Below are positions 1-8,076 of a stretch of 64,000 bases of DNA, piece by piece. A program made the position numbers and the translations under genes. Source of the stretch: Herbaspirillum sp. ST 5-3 (GTDB taxonomy: Bacteria > Pseudomonadota > Gammaproteobacteria > Burkholderiales > Burkholderiaceae_D); the NCBI RefSeq assembly GCF_004804275.1, contig NZ_STGI01000006.1, forward strand, positions 1 to 64,000. The letters run 5' to 3'. Within the stretch, counting starts at the first letter, position 1. The number at the start of each line of letters is the position of its first letter. The notes beneath the pieces were generated by a model. The model made no database searches, was not told where the DNA came from, and saw nothing but the letters and a program-made list of their open reading frames with translations.

Positions 1-341
<341 letters not shown>

Positions 342-365
342 ATCTCTGTTGTGCCATTGCTGGCA

Positions 366-379
366 GGTTCCGTAGAACC
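366..379 (-). other. UACG-tetraloop hairpin in the 16S leader
   Basis: On the rRNA-sense strand GGTTC and GAACC enclose the loop TACG, which gives a five-pair stem with a C(UACG)G loop, one of the most stable RNA tetraloop classes. It lies about 25 nt before the mature 16S 5' end, so it may help folding or processing of the precursor. That role is inferred from position only. Confidence 0.5.
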
Positions 380-517
380 GTCACTCACTCAAAATACTGA
401 CAGGTAATCTCTTGCGATCTTACCTATATTTCTCTGTGAGCACTTAATGCTTTTAGTTAAAGCAGCGATTCCTCGCCGCCGCACCTTCCACCAAGCGCCC
501 ACACTTATCGGCTGTTA

Positions 518-530
518 CTTTTTAAAGAAC
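518..530 (-). promoter_or_regulatory. boxA-like antitermination sequence
   Basis: The rRNA-sense strand reads GTTCTTTAAAAAG, close to the rrn boxA consensus TGCTCTTTAACAA. It lies in the leader roughly 180 nt before 16S and is followed by sequence typical of betaproteobacterial pre-16S leaders. BoxA recruits the NusB/NusE antitermination complex. Confidence 0.65.
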
Positions 531-567
531 TCGTTCCGCCGTCGCTCGCTTTCGCTTCGCAACTCGC

Positions 568-726
568 CGACAAATCGTTTTGTTCGTCAGCAGCAGAGAA
601 ATGAGATTATGAAGCACTTTTCGCTTTGCGTCAAGCTCTGATTCACATGAACTTGCTCGCCTAACCGCTTCTTTTTGCTCGACTTTTTCCATCTCGCAAA
701 CCATCGACAAATCGTTTTGTTCGTCA
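568..726 (-). repeat. 22-bp direct repeat in the duplicated rrn promoter module
   Basis: Two identical 22-bp copies occupy 568-589 and 705-726, offset by 137 bp. On the sense strand each begins TGACGAACAAAAC and ends in TTTGTCG. Each copy sits at the same distance downstream of its own -10 box (606-611 and 743-748). The matching 137-bp offset of promoters and repeats indicates a tandem duplication of a promoter-plus-early-leader unit that has otherwise diverged. Confidence 0.85.
606..634 (-). promoter_or_regulatory. rRNA operon promoter P2 (proximal)
   Basis: On the minus strand the -35 box is TTGACG (629-634) and the -10 box CATAAT (606-611), separated by exactly 17 bp. Both are near the sigma-70 consensus. 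It drives 16S transcription from about 600. It is 137 bp from the second, similar promoter upstream. Confidence 0.8.
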
Positions 727-742
727 ACGGCAAAGAGGCGAG

Positions 743-771
743 ATTATGCTTCGTTTTTCAGATTCGGTCAA
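743..771 (-). promoter_or_regulatory. rRNA operon promoter P1 (distal)
   Basis: On the minus strand the -35 box is TTGACC (766-771) and the -10 box CATAAT (743-748) with a 17-bp spacer. A/T-rich sequence upstream (about 772-805) could act as an UP element. Same architecture as the proximal promoter, 137 bp away. Confidence 0.8.
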
Positions 772-898
772 TTGCTTAACTTCGGAGTCTGAAAATTAAC
801 GCTGCTAAATCTACCTTCTACTCTCCCGTTGTCTTACGGCTTTGCGGTTCCCTCACAGAGGTTTTCCGCGTAGGTTTTTCAACGGGAGGCGAACTATA

Positions 899-1675
899 TC
901 AAAGGTTTCGGAAGCTTGGCAAGCGCTTCTCAATAAATGCCTTCATGCCTTCTTTTTGGTCCTCGGTGGCGAAGGTGCTGTGGAAAAGGCGGCGCTCAAA
1001 CTGCACACCGTCTGCGAGCGTCGTTTCATATGCGCGATTAACGGACTCTTTAATCATCATCACGATCGGGAGCGACATCCCGGCGATCGTGGCCGCTGCT
1101 GCAAGCGCCTCATCCATCAGTTTTTCTGCCGAAACAATACGAGATACCAGCCCCGCGCGCTCAGCTTCCGCGGCATCCATCATGCGGGCGGTGAGACACA
1201 TATCCATTGCCTTCGATTTGGAAACCGCCCGCGGAAGGCGTTGCGTACCACCAGCGCCTGGCATCGTCCCGAGCTTTATTTCGGGTTGACCGAATTTAGC
1301 AGTGTCGGCTGCAATAATGAAGTCGCACATCATTGCCAATTCGCATCCGCCGCCAAGAGCGTAGCCGGCAACAGCGGCGATGACTGGCTTGCGTACACGT
1401 CGAATCTGCTCCCAGTTGCGAGTGATGTAGTCACCCTTATACGCATCCATAAAGGAGTAGTTCGCCATGGCACCGATGTCTGCGCCCGCAGCAAATGCTT
1501 TTTCGCTTCCGGTAATGACGATGCAGCCGATGTTTTCATCACCGTCAAAGGTCAGTAGCGCATTACCAAGTTCATCCATCAACTTATCGTTAAGCGCATT
1601 CAAGGCTTTCGGCCGGTTTAACCGGATCACTCCAACTTTTTCGCGGGACTCCACGATGATGTTTTCATAATTCAT
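899..1675 (-). CDS. Enoyl-CoA hydratase (crotonase family)
   Basis: The 258-residue protein hydrates 2-trans-enoyl-CoA to 3-hydroxyacyl-CoA, the second step of fatty-acid beta-oxidation. The oxyanion-hole segments AAGADI (about 62-67) and GGG (108-110) are present, as are both catalytic glutamates of true hydratases: E112 in GGGCEL and E132 in GQPE. It resembles mitochondrial ECHS1 along its full length. The ATG at 1675 is chosen because AGGAG lies 8 nt upstream (1684-1688); a longer frame to 1693 lacks such a site. It stands alone, read toward the rRNA promoters and divergent from the hemerythrin-like gene. The acyl chain preference cannot be told from sequence. Confidence 0.9.
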   Translation of the reverse strand: MNYENIIVESREKVGVIRLNRPKALNALNDKLMDELGNALLTFDGDENIGCIVITGSEKAFAAGADIGAMANYSFMDAYKGDYITRNWEQIRRVRKPVIAAVAGYALGGGCELAMMCDFIIAADTAKFGQPEIKLGTMPGAGGTQRLPRAVSKSKAMDMCLTARMMDAAEAERAGLVSRIVSAEKLMDEALAAAATIAGMSLPIVMMIKESVNRAYETTLADGVQFERRLFHSTFATEDQKEGMKAFIEKRLPSFRNL

Positions 1676-1764
1676 ATACAAGGCTCCTGACAAAAAACGG
1701 ACCGCGCAATTGTACTCTTGACCAGCCGGGCGGCTACGGCGAAACGCTCGATGGCCCTATGGGC

Positions 1765-1778
1765 TTGACGCATGTCAA
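1765..1778 (+). promoter_or_regulatory. FNR/CRP-family-like binding site
   Basis: TTGAC-GCAT-GTCAA is a perfect 5+5 inverted repeat with a 4-nt spacer, close to the FNR/ANR consensus TTGAT-N4-ATCAA. Its centre (1771.5) would be at -41.5 for a start near 1813. A -10-like TAGGAT at 1800-1805 fits that start, which is the class II activation geometry. The downstream gene encodes a hemerythrin-like protein, which suits oxygen or NO control. Confidence 0.5.
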
Positions 1779-1892
1779 AGCCACCCTATCCTGAACACGT
1801 AGGATCAGTCGAATTAGATGGCGCGGGGTAAATGTATCCACGTCAAACCGGTAGCAGCGGGCGCCGCGCTCAGCCGGGACGGGAGTTTTGCA

Positions 1893-2498
1893 ATGACACC
1901 AATGGATTTTAGCGCGACTGGGAATACATCAGATCCGGGGAGCAGCCAAGGAGCCTTGGGCGGTTTTCAATTCGAATCATTTCGGAATGAGTGCGCCCAA
2001 ATGCCCCATCTCGTGGAAGCCAGTTTCCTCCGTCCGGACGATCTTATTTCAGCGAAGCCTGCGACTTGGGGAACTGAGACGACATCCGGTGTGCAGTCGA
2101 TGGACAGGCTTCATTATGATGTGTTTCAGGCCATGGACGAATTATCGCGCAGCACCGATCAAGAGTTTGGTGGGGCATATCGTGCTTTTGTGCGGCGAAT
2201 TGAGCAGGCATTTCGCCAGGAAGAGTGCTGGATGGAAGAAATTGATTTTCCGGCATCGAACGTACATCAAGAACAGCATGCACGTGTGTTGGGTGCGTTA
2301 CACCATATTCATTCGCGCGTAATGGCTGGAGATGTTCAGGCGGGTCGCGAGGTAGCCGATCATCTCTTGCCCCAATGGTTCGCGCTTCATCTGTCGACGC
2401 AGGACATGATATTGGCAGTCGCCATGCAGACGATGCAGGCGGAGTCGGCAGCACCGGCCCCCTCCCAACTACTGGCAGGGGCATTCACGCCTCTCTAG
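1893..2498 (+). CDS. Hemerythrin-like domain protein
   Basis: A 201-residue soluble protein whose C-terminal half (about 70-175) is a hemerythrin four-helix fold. Ligand-type residues are H74, E110, H125 and H129 (HxxxH), and H166 with D171 (HxxxxD), at the canonical relative spacings. The position four residues before E110, normally a histidine (HFxxEE), is alanine 106, so one diiron ligand appears missing. The first ~65 residues are low in recognisable structure. The ATG at 1893 has GGGAG 7 nt upstream; the frame extends to 1818 without a better site. Bacterial family members bind or sense O2, NO or iron; the exact role is unknown. An FNR-like box lies upstream. Confidence 0.75.
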   Translation: MTPMDFSATGNTSDPGSSQGALGGFQFESFRNECAQMPHLVEASFLRPDDLISAKPATWGTETTSGVQSMDRLHYDVFQAMDELSRSTDQEFGGAYRAFVRRIEQAFRQEECWMEEIDFPASNVHQEQHARVLGALHHIHSRVMAGDVQAGREVADHLLPQWFALHLSTQDMILAVAMQTMQAESAAPAPSQLLAGAFTPL

Positions 2499-2569
2499 TC
2501 TGGGCATATCGGGAACGCCGGACTCACATTGACTATCAGGTGCAAGTCAAGCAAGGGAACCGACGGGCT

Positions 2570-3784
2570 TCAGCGTGGGAATCCTTCGCGATTTTCCGTG
2601 AGTTGCCTGGAGATGTCCGGCTTCTCGGCAAGTTTCGGCAACAACACCCACATCATCCCGCGTTGCTTCATCTTGCCGGCGTTTTCCGCCGCGCCGGGGC
2701 CGAAACCCCAAAAGTAGTCTGCGCGTATCGCGCTTCTTATTGCTCCGCCGGTATCCTGCGCCAGCATGAGGCGCTGAAGCGGCGCGTCCTTGCCGGGTTG
2801 CGTCGTCGCCAGAAAGACAGGAACGCCCAGCGGTATGTATTGCGGGTCGACGGCGATTGAGCGCTGCGGCGTCAGAGGGACGCCCAATGCTCCTTTGGGC
2901 CCCTTGCTCGGATCCGTCAGTTTTTCTTCCCTGAAAAAAACGTAGCTTGGATTCGCGTTCAACAGTTCCTGCTGGCGCGCGGGATTGGCCGCGAACCAGG
3001 CCCTGATGTTCTGAGCGGATGCCTGATCGAGCGTCATCTCTCCCTTATCAACCAGATACCGGCCGATGGATTTGTACGGGTAACCATTTTGGTCGGCGAA
3101 AGCCACGCGCACCGTCTCTTTCGTGTCCGCCAATTGGACGCGCCCGGAGCCTTGCACCTGCAGGAAAAAGGCTTCAATCGGGTCGTCGACCCACAATAAC
3201 TCTTTGCCCGCGAGAAGCTTGGACTGCGTCATTTCGGCGCGCGAAAGATAGGGCAAGACCTTGTTGCCGACTAGTCGCCCCCGTAAGCGCATGTGCTTAA
3301 GTTCAGGATAGACGCTACCGAGATCGATTGTGAGCAGGTCCTCAGGCGTGCGGTACAACGGCACCTGATAGGCCCCGCCGCGCCTGCGCGCGCCGCGCAA
3401 AAGCGGCTCATAATAGCCGGTCACCAGTCCAGTGTCCGTGCCGTCCGCGTTGATGACCTGATAAGGGCTCAAAAACGCCTCAAAGAAGGTACGCACCGCC
3501 TTCTCGCTGCCGGCATCGACGTCGCGAGCAATGGCACAAGGTTCTTTCCAATCTGGCTTCTTGATCAGGACTTCGCAAGAGCTTAGAAATGCTGGAATTG
3601 CTTCACGCAAATCGTCCCTGTCCCACCCTGGAAGCGCTGCAAAGCTTGTTGGCCTGAGCATTTCCTTCGGGCCTTCGACTGGCTTTGGCGTCGCAACGGG
3701 AGGCTTGGTTACCTGGACAGTAGTGCACGCGGAGAGGACGACGAGCAATACCGATACGAGTACACTTGGACGGATCACTAACAT
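2570..3784 (-). CDS. mltA: Membrane-bound lytic murein transglycosylase A
   Basis: A 404-residue outer-membrane lipoprotein that cleaves the MurNAc-GlcNAc bond of peptidoglycan with 1,6-anhydro ring formation. An N-terminal signal ends in the lipobox LSAC (about residues 17-20). The MltA core is followed by a 3D (three-Asp) domain with AQDTGGAIRSAIRADYFWG (about 342-360), which contains the conserved aspartates. A frame from TTG at 3796 exists; the ATG at 3784 is preferred, although neither has a strong ribosome site. It is divergent from a small membrane-protein gene, only 19 bp separating the two ATGs, and convergent with the hemerythrin-like gene. Confidence 0.92.
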   Translation of the reverse strand: MLVIRPSVLVSVLLVVLSACTTVQVTKPPVATPKPVEGPKEMLRPTSFAALPGWDRDDLREAIPAFLSSCEVLIKKPDWKEPCAIARDVDAGSEKAVRTFFEAFLSPYQVINADGTDTGLVTGYYEPLLRGARRRGGAYQVPLYRTPEDLLTIDLGSVYPELKHMRLRGRLVGNKVLPYLSRAEMTQSKLLAGKELLWVDDPIEAFFLQVQGSGRVQLADTKETVRVAFADQNGYPYKSIGRYLVDKGEMTLDQASAQNIRAWFAANPARQQELLNANPSYVFFREEKLTDPSKGPKGALGVPLTPQRSIAVDPQYIPLGVPVFLATTQPGKDAPLQRLMLAQDTGGAIRSAIRADYFWGFGPGAAENAGKMKQRGMMWVLLPKLAEKPDISRQLTENREGFPR

Positions 3785-3803
3785 TGGAGATGGCAAGAAG
3801 ACT

Positions 3804-3944
3804 ATGTGGCTGATAATACTTGAAGCGGGGATTGCCCTGTTTTTGCTGGTGTTTATCGTATGGTGGACGATGTTTTCCGGAAAAAAACCGGATCAAGCAA
3901 CGCCGCGAGAATCGCAACCGCACAAGGACGACTCACAACATTAA
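3804..3944 (+). CDS. Small single-pass membrane protein
   Basis: A 46-residue reading frame from the ATG at 3804. It has a hydrophobic segment LIILEAGIALFLLVFIVWW (about residues 3-21) followed by a charged, hydrophilic tail rich in K, D, Q and H, the pattern of a one-helix membrane protein. A weak GGAGA lies 12-13 nt upstream. It sits between divergent mltA and convergent apaG (stop at 3944, apaG stop at 3946). I do not assign a function. The clean hydrophobic/polar division and the tight packing argue that it is a real gene. Confidence 0.6.
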   Translation: MWLIILEAGIALFLLVFIVWWTMFSGKKPDQATPRESQPHKDDSQH

Positions 3945-3945
3945 T

Positions 3946-4320
3946 TCAATGCAAGGTGCGTGGCAACGACAGAATGAACTCGGGGATCTTCGTCTCGAAT
4001 TGCTCGCCATCTTCGGCCACGCAAAAATAAGTCCCGACCATTGAACCCTGCGGCGTGGCCAGTGCGGTGCCGCTGGTATATTCGAACTGCTCGCCGGGTT
4101 GCAAAAGGGGTTGATGACCAACGACGCCCAGTCCCCGCACCTCTTCTATCCGGTTGTTGCCGTCGACGATGATCCAGTGGCGCGAAATCAACTGCGCGGC
4201 CACATCGCCGGTGTTCTTGACCGTAATCGTGTACGCGAAGACATAGTTGGAGCGGTCGGGATCCGACTGTTCGGCGAGATATTGCGTCTTCACGACTACC
4301 GAAAATTCATAGGATGCCAT
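3946..4320 (-). CDS. apaG: Co2+/Mg2+ efflux protein ApaG family
   Basis: A 124-residue single-domain ApaG (DUF525) protein with a beta-sandwich fold. It carries the family segment GLGVVGHQPLLQPGE and the following FEYTSG, and has the usual family length. The ATG at 4320 is preceded by AAGGAA with a 4-nt gap; the longer frame upstream overlaps the rpe leader and is not family-like. ApaG proteins have been linked to cobalt/magnesium sensitivity; the biochemical role is not settled. Confidence 0.9.
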   Translation of the reverse strand: MASYEFSVVVKTQYLAEQSDPDRSNYVFAYTITVKNTGDVAAQLISRHWIIVDGNNRIEEVRGLGVVGHQPLLQPGEQFEYTSGTALATPQGSMVGTYFCVAEDGEQFETKIPEFILSLPRTLH

Positions 4321-4447
4321 GGTGTTCCTTGTTTTTCTTTTCACTAAATCGATGGGCTGACCCATTGCACACGAATTCCGGCGCCATTGCAAGACTGTGT
4401 ACAGATCGAAAGGGTAAAATACCGGATCCTTATTCATATTGCTCGTC

Positions 4448-5113
4448 ATGCCTACATATCGCATCGCCCCCAGCATTCTTTCTGCAGATTTCGCCCGTCT
4501 GGGTGAAGAAGTTCGCAACGTCGTAGCCGCCGGCGCGGACATTATTCATTTCGACGTCATGGACAACCACTACGTTCCGAATCTGACCGTCGGACCGCTG
4601 GTCTGCGACGCGATTCGCCCGCATGTGCAGGTGCCGATCGATGTACACCTGATGATCAAGCCGGTCGACCGCATCATTCCTGATTTTGCCAAGGCGGGCG
4701 CAAACATCATCACCTTCCACCCGGAGACATCCGACCATATCGACCGTTCGCTGCAACTGATCCGCGATAACGGCTGCAAGGCCGGGCTGGTGTTCAATCC
4801 TGCGACTCCGCTGCATTATCTCGATCATGTGATGGACAAGCTCGATATCATTCTGATCATGTCGGTCAATCCGGGATTTGGCGGCCAATCGTTCATTCCC
4901 GGCGCGCTGAAGAAAATCGCTGCGGTACGCCATCGCATTGACGAGTCGGGGCGCGACATCATGCTGGAAGTCGATGGCGGTATCAAGGTCGAGAACATTG
5001 CCGAGGCGGCCCGAGCCGGAGCGGACACCTTCGTGGCAGGCTCCGCGATCTTCGGCAAGCCGGATTACAAGGCGGTGATCGACGCCATGCGCAGCCAGCT
5101 GGCGCAAGTATGA
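4448..5113 (+). CDS. rpe: Ribulose-phosphate 3-epimerase
   Basis: A 221-residue TIM-barrel enzyme that interconverts ribulose-5-phosphate and xylulose-5-phosphate in the pentose phosphate pathway and Calvin cycle. Family segments are [11 protein letters not shown] near the N-terminus, [12 protein letters not shown] with the metal-binding His/Asp, [13 protein letters not shown] in the middle and VDGGI near the C-terminus. The ATG at 4448 gives the usual N-terminus; a TTG nine bases earlier is not preferred. Its stop overlaps the gph start by 4 bp (ATGA), so rpe-gph are translationally coupled and head the run into trp. Confidence 0.96.
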   Translation: MPTYRIAPSILSADFARLGEEVRNVVAAGADIIHFDVMDNHYVPNLTVGPLVCDAIRPHVQVPIDVHLMIKPVDRIIPDFAKAGANIITFHPETSDHIDRSLQLIRDNGCKAGLVFNPATPLHYLDHVMDKLDIILIMSVNPGFGGQSFIPGALKKIAAVRHRIDESGRDIMLEVDGGIKVENIAEAARAGADTFVAGSAIFGKPDYKAVIDAMRSQLAQV

Positions 5114-5802
5114 AGGCCGCGGAAGCTCTCGTGCTGACGGACATTCGCGCCGCCATTATCGATCTGGACGGAACCATGGTGCATACGGCGCCGGATTTTC
5201 ATGTGGCGATCAACCGCATGCGCGCCGAGCTGGGCCTCGATCCGCTGGACATCGAGACGATCACGCATTTCGTCGGCAAAGGGACCGAGAACCTGATGCG
5301 GCGCGTGCTCGGCGTCGACTATGACAACCAGGGCATCGAACAGCATTTTCCGCGTGCGTTGGCTTCCTATCAAAAGCACTACCTGGCTATCAACGGCATG
5401 TATTCGAGCGTTTATCCCGGCGTGCATGAAGGTCTGGAGATCCTGCGAGCAAAAGGACTGCGGCTGGCGTGCGTGACCAACAAGCCCATCGATTTCGCCG
5501 AGCCGCTGCTCGAAAGAACCGGCCTGCGTCCGTATTTCGATATCGTCTATGGCGGCGATTCCCTGCCGAAGAAGAAACCGGACCCGTATCCCCTGCTGAA
5601 AGTCTGCGAGGATTTCAAGGTGCGCCCAGCGCAGGCGCTCGCGATCGGCGACTCGTCAAACGACGCCCAGGCGGCGCGCGCGGCGGGGTGTCGGGTCTTG
5701 AATGTGCCGTACGGGTACAATCATGGGGAATCTATACACAACGTCGATTCGGATGGTATAGTTTCGACGCTGCTCGACGCAGCTCATCTTATTTCCGCAT
5801 AA
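5110..5802 (+). CDS. gph: Phosphoglycolate phosphatase (HAD superfamily)
   Basis: A 230-residue HAD-family phosphatase that removes phosphate from 2-phosphoglycolate. HAD motif I is DLDGT (catalytic D18 and D20), motif II is the TN of VTNKP, motif III is in KKKPDP, and motif IV is GDSSND. A helical cap lies between motifs I and II. It overlaps rpe by 4 bp. Its last ~70 bases appear to hold the promoter for the trp leader, and its stop is 10 nt before the leader-peptide ATG. Confidence 0.93.
   Translation: MKAAEALVLTDIRAAIIDLDGTMVHTAPDFHVAINRMRAELGLDPLDIETITHFVGKGTENLMRRVLGVDYDNQGIEQHFPRALASYQKHYLAINGMYSSVYPGVHEGLEILRAKGLRLACVTNKPIDFAEPLLERTGLRPYFDIVYGGDSLPKKKPDPYPLLKVCEDFKVRPAQALAIGDSSNDAQAARAAGCRVLNVPYGYNHGESIHNVDSDGIVSTLLDAAHLISA
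5733..5762 (+). promoter_or_regulatory. Candidate trp operon promoter inside the 3' end of gph
   Basis: A -35-like TATACA (5733-5738) and a -10-like TATAGT (5757-5762) are spaced 18 bp apart, each four or five of six matches to sigma-70. Transcription would start near 5769, about 44 nt before the trp leader-peptide ATG, the short leader expected for attenuation control. Weak on its own; supported by the downstream attenuator. Confidence 0.4.
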
Positions 5803-5812
5803 CCGAAACCAC

Positions 5813-5899
5813 ATGTTTCTCGACAAAAAACGTGACGTGACATCGCTGGGCCTGTATGAGGCCTGGCTGTGGCGACGCTGGCAATCCTGGGCTGAATAA
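5813..5899 (+). CDS. trpL: trp operon leader peptide
   Basis: A 28-codon reading frame begins 10 nt after gph. It encodes Trp at positions 18, 20, 23 and 26, within the segment WLWRRWQSW, then stops at 5897-5899. Four Trp codons in nine positions just upstream of trpE is the hallmark of a ribosome-stalling leader peptide. Two mutually exclusive hairpins lie over and after it. No strong Shine-Dalgarno site is visible before the ATG, which is the main weakness. It is read as the Trp sensor that controls trpEGDC. Confidence 0.8.
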   Translation: MFLDKKRDVTSLGLYEAWLWRRWQSWAE

Positions 5900-5911
5900 C
5901 CCACCATTGCC
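5880..5911 (+). promoter_or_regulatory. trp antiterminator hairpin
   Basis: GGCAAT (5880-5885) pairs with ATTGCC (5906-5911), and inside it TGGG (5888-5891) pairs with CCCA (5900-5903), separated by a CC/CC internal loop. The 5' strand overlies Trp codons 23 and 26. The 3' strand is the same TTGCC that forms the first arm of the downstream terminator, so the two hairpins cannot coexist. A ribosome stalled at Trp18 or Trp20 would leave this hairpin free to form. Confidence 0.65.
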
Positions 5912-5945
5912 GCTGACCGCTATTATCCGGTTGGCAACGTTTTTT
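5907..5945 (+). terminator. trp attenuator (rho-independent terminator)
   Basis: TTGCC (5907-5911) pairs with GGCAA (5933-5937), and ACCG (5916-5919) with CGGT (5928-5931), across an asymmetric internal loop. Six T residues follow at 5940-5945. It lies between the leader-peptide stop and trpE (5997), so it would end transcription when tryptophan is plentiful. Confidence 0.75.
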
Positions 5946-5996
5946 GATATCCCCTGCTATTGCCCGCTCGTTCTACAATAGCGCCCGGAGAGAAAC

Positions 5997-7493
5997 ATGA
6001 CTGAACTCGAATTCAAATCGCTGGCCACGCAAGGCTATAACCGCATTCCGCTGATCGCCGAGGCTTTCGCGGATCTGGAGACTCCCCTCACGCTGTACCT
6101 GAAGCTGGCGCAAACCCAGAACGCGGGCAAGAACACCTTTCTTCTCGAATCCGTCGTGGGAGGCGAACGCTTCGGCCGCTATTCGTTCATCGGCCTGCCG
6201 GCAACGACGCTGATGCGCAGCTACGGGACCAGGACCGAAGTGGTCAAGAACGGCATCGTGGTGGAAACGCATGAAGGCAATCCGCTCGAATTCATTACTG
6301 AATTCCAGGCGCGCTACAAGGCGGCGATCCGCCCCGGCATGCCGCGCTTCTGCGGTGGACTGGCGGGATATTTCGGTTACGACGCGGTGCGACATATCGA
6401 GAAGCGCCTTGCGCACACCACGCCGAAAGATGATCTGGGCCTGCCCGATATCCAGTTGCTGGTGACCGAAGAACTGGCGGTGATCGATAATCTTTCGGGC
6501 AAGCTCTACCTGATCGTCTATGCCGATCCGACCCAGCCCGAAGCGTATTCAAGAGCGCGGCAGCGCCTGAAGGATTTGCGCGCCATGCTGCGCCGCGTGG
6601 TCGACGTGCCGGTGACATCGGCATCGGTGCGGACAGATACGGTGCGCGATTTCGGCAAGACCGACTATCTGAAAGCGGTCGAGCGTGCCAAGGAATACAT
6701 CATGGCCGGCGATCTGATGCAGGTGCAGGTCGGCCAGCGCCTGAGGAAATCATACGTCGACTCGCCGCTGTCCTTGTATCGTGCATTGCGTTCGCTGAAT
6801 CCATCGCCCTACATGTATTTCTACAATTTCGGCGACATGCAGATTGTCGGCGCCTCGCCGGAGATCCTGGTCCGCAACGAGCAAACCCCTGACGGCCAGA
6901 AGAAGGTGACCATCCGTCCGCTGGCCGGCACCCGCCCGCGCGGCACGACGCCGGAGAAGGATGCGCAACTGGCGAAGGAATTGCTGGCCGACCCGAAGGA
7001 AATCGCCGAACACGTCATGCTGATCGATCTTGCCCGCAACGACATCGGTCGCATCGCGGAAATCGGCAGCGTGAAGGTCACCGACAAGCTGGTGATCGAA
7101 AAATATTCCCACGTGCAACACATCGTGTCGAACGTGGAAGGCACGCTCAAGCCTGGACTCTCGAACCTGGATGTCCTGAAAGCGACCTTCCCTGCCGGCA
7201 CGCTGTCGGGCGCACCGAAGGTCCGCGCGATGGAGATCATTGATGAGCTGGAGCCGACCAAACGCGGCATCTACGGTGGCGCGTGCGGCTATCTGTCGTT
7301 CGGCGGAGAAATGGATCTGGCCATTGCGATTCGCACCGGCGTGATCAAGGATGGCACGCTGTATGTGCAGGCTGCGGCCGGCGTGGTTGCGGATTCGGTT
7401 CCCGAAATGGAATGGCAGGAAACGGAAAACAAGGCGCGCGCCGTATTGCGTGCGGCCGAGCAGGTGCAAGACGGACTGGATGGGGAGATCTGA
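5997..7493 (+). CDS. trpE: Anthranilate synthase component I
   Basis: A 498-residue enzyme that converts chorismate to anthranilate, using ammonia delivered by TrpG. The tryptophan feedback-binding element LLES is at 49-52, and the chorismate-binding C-terminal half carries [23 protein letters not shown] and [13 protein letters not shown] precedes the ATG by about six bases. It heads trpEGDC behind a leader peptide and attenuator, and the trpG start follows its stop by one base. The length and motifs separate it from the para-aminobenzoate synthase PabB. Confidence 0.97.
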   Translation: MTELEFKSLATQGYNRIPLIAEAFADLETPLTLYLKLAQTQNAGKNTFLLESVVGGERFGRYSFIGLPATTLMRSYGTRTEVVKNGIVVETHEGNPLEFITEFQARYKAAIRPGMPRFCGGLAGYFGYDAVRHIEKRLAHTTPKDDLGLPDIQLLVTEELAVIDNLSGKLYLIVYADPTQPEAYSRARQRLKDLRAMLRRVVDVPVTSASVRTDTVRDFGKTDYLKAVERAKEYIMAGDLMQVQVGQRLRKSYVDSPLSLYRALRSLNPSPYMYFYNFGDMQIVGASPEILVRNEQTPDGQKKVTIRPLAGTRPRGTTPEKDAQLAKELLADPKEIAEHVMLIDLARNDIGRIAEIGSVKVTDKLVIEKYSHVQHIVSNVEGTLKPGLSNLDVLKATFPAGTLSGAPKVRAMEIIDELEPTKRGIYGGACGYLSFGGEMDLAIAIRTGVIKDGTLYVQAAAGVVADSVPEMEWQETENKARAVLRAAEQVQDGLDGEI

Positions 7494-7494
7494 T

Positions 7495-8058
7495 ATGTTG
7501 CTGATGATTGATAACTACGACTCCTTCACCTATAACCTGGTCCAGTATTTTGGCGAGCTCGGTGAAGATGTGCGGACTTTCCGCAATGACGAAATCACGC
7601 TGGAGCAGATCGCTGCGCTGAAGCCGGATCGTATCTGCATTTCCCCCGGCCCGTGCACGCCGCATGAAGCAGGGATTTCGATCGGTGTGCTGACGGAATT
7701 TGCGGGGAAGATTCCGATCTTGGGAGTTTGCCTTGGTCACCAGAGCATCGGCGCCGCGTTCGGCGGCAAGGTGATTCGCGCCAAGCAGGTCATGCATGGC
7801 AAGACTTCACAGATTACCCATACCGGCGTCGGCGTGTTCAAGGGATTGCCCAGCCCGTACACCGTCATTCGCTATCACTCGCTCGCCATCGAGCGCGAGT
7901 CGCTGCCGGATTGCCTGGAAATCACTGCGTGGACGGAGGACGGCGAAATCATGGGCGTGCGCCACAAGGAGTTCAAGGTGGAAGGCGTGCAGTTCCACCC
8001 CGAATCGATCCTGTCCGAGCATGGGCATGAACTGTTGAAGAATTTCCTGAATACCTGA
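7495..8058 (+). CDS. trpG: Anthranilate synthase component II (glutamine amidotransferase)
   Basis: A 187-residue class I amidotransferase that hydrolyses glutamine and passes ammonia to TrpE. The catalytic triad is C79 in GVCLGHQ with H168 and E170 in FHPES. The start ATG at 7495 has GGGGAG 7 nt upstream; the open frame extends back into trpE but is not coding there. In many bacteria this subunit also serves PabB, and no separate pabA is seen here. Confidence 0.96.
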   Translation: MLLMIDNYDSFTYNLVQYFGELGEDVRTFRNDEITLEQIAALKPDRICISPGPCTPHEAGISIGVLTEFAGKIPILGVCLGHQSIGAAFGGKVIRAKQVMHGKTSQITHTGVGVFKGLPSPYTVIRYHSLAIERESLPDCLEITAWTEDGEIMGVRHKEFKVEGVQFHPESILSEHGHELLKNFLNT

Positions 8059-8076
8059 TACCACGGAGCCATTGCC

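Larger units (their letters stand above)
342..605 (-). other. rRNA operon leader (pre-16S 5' region)
   Basis: This is the transcribed leader between the proximal rRNA promoter and mature 16S. Short open frames in it have no protein-like character. It contains a boxA-type antitermination sequence and a compact UNCG-loop hairpin near the 16S end, both listed separately. No gene other than the leader is visible between 342 and 898. Confidence 0.8.

Noticed and set aside
568-748. Repeats near the rRNA leader as a possible CRISPR fragment
   Set aside because: Only two 22-bp copies 137 bp apart, each tied to its own promoter; no regular spacers or cas genes.
3785-3796. TTG start for mltA at 3796
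   Set aside because: An ATG 12 bases downstream gives a normal lipoprotein signal, and neither start has a better ribosome site.
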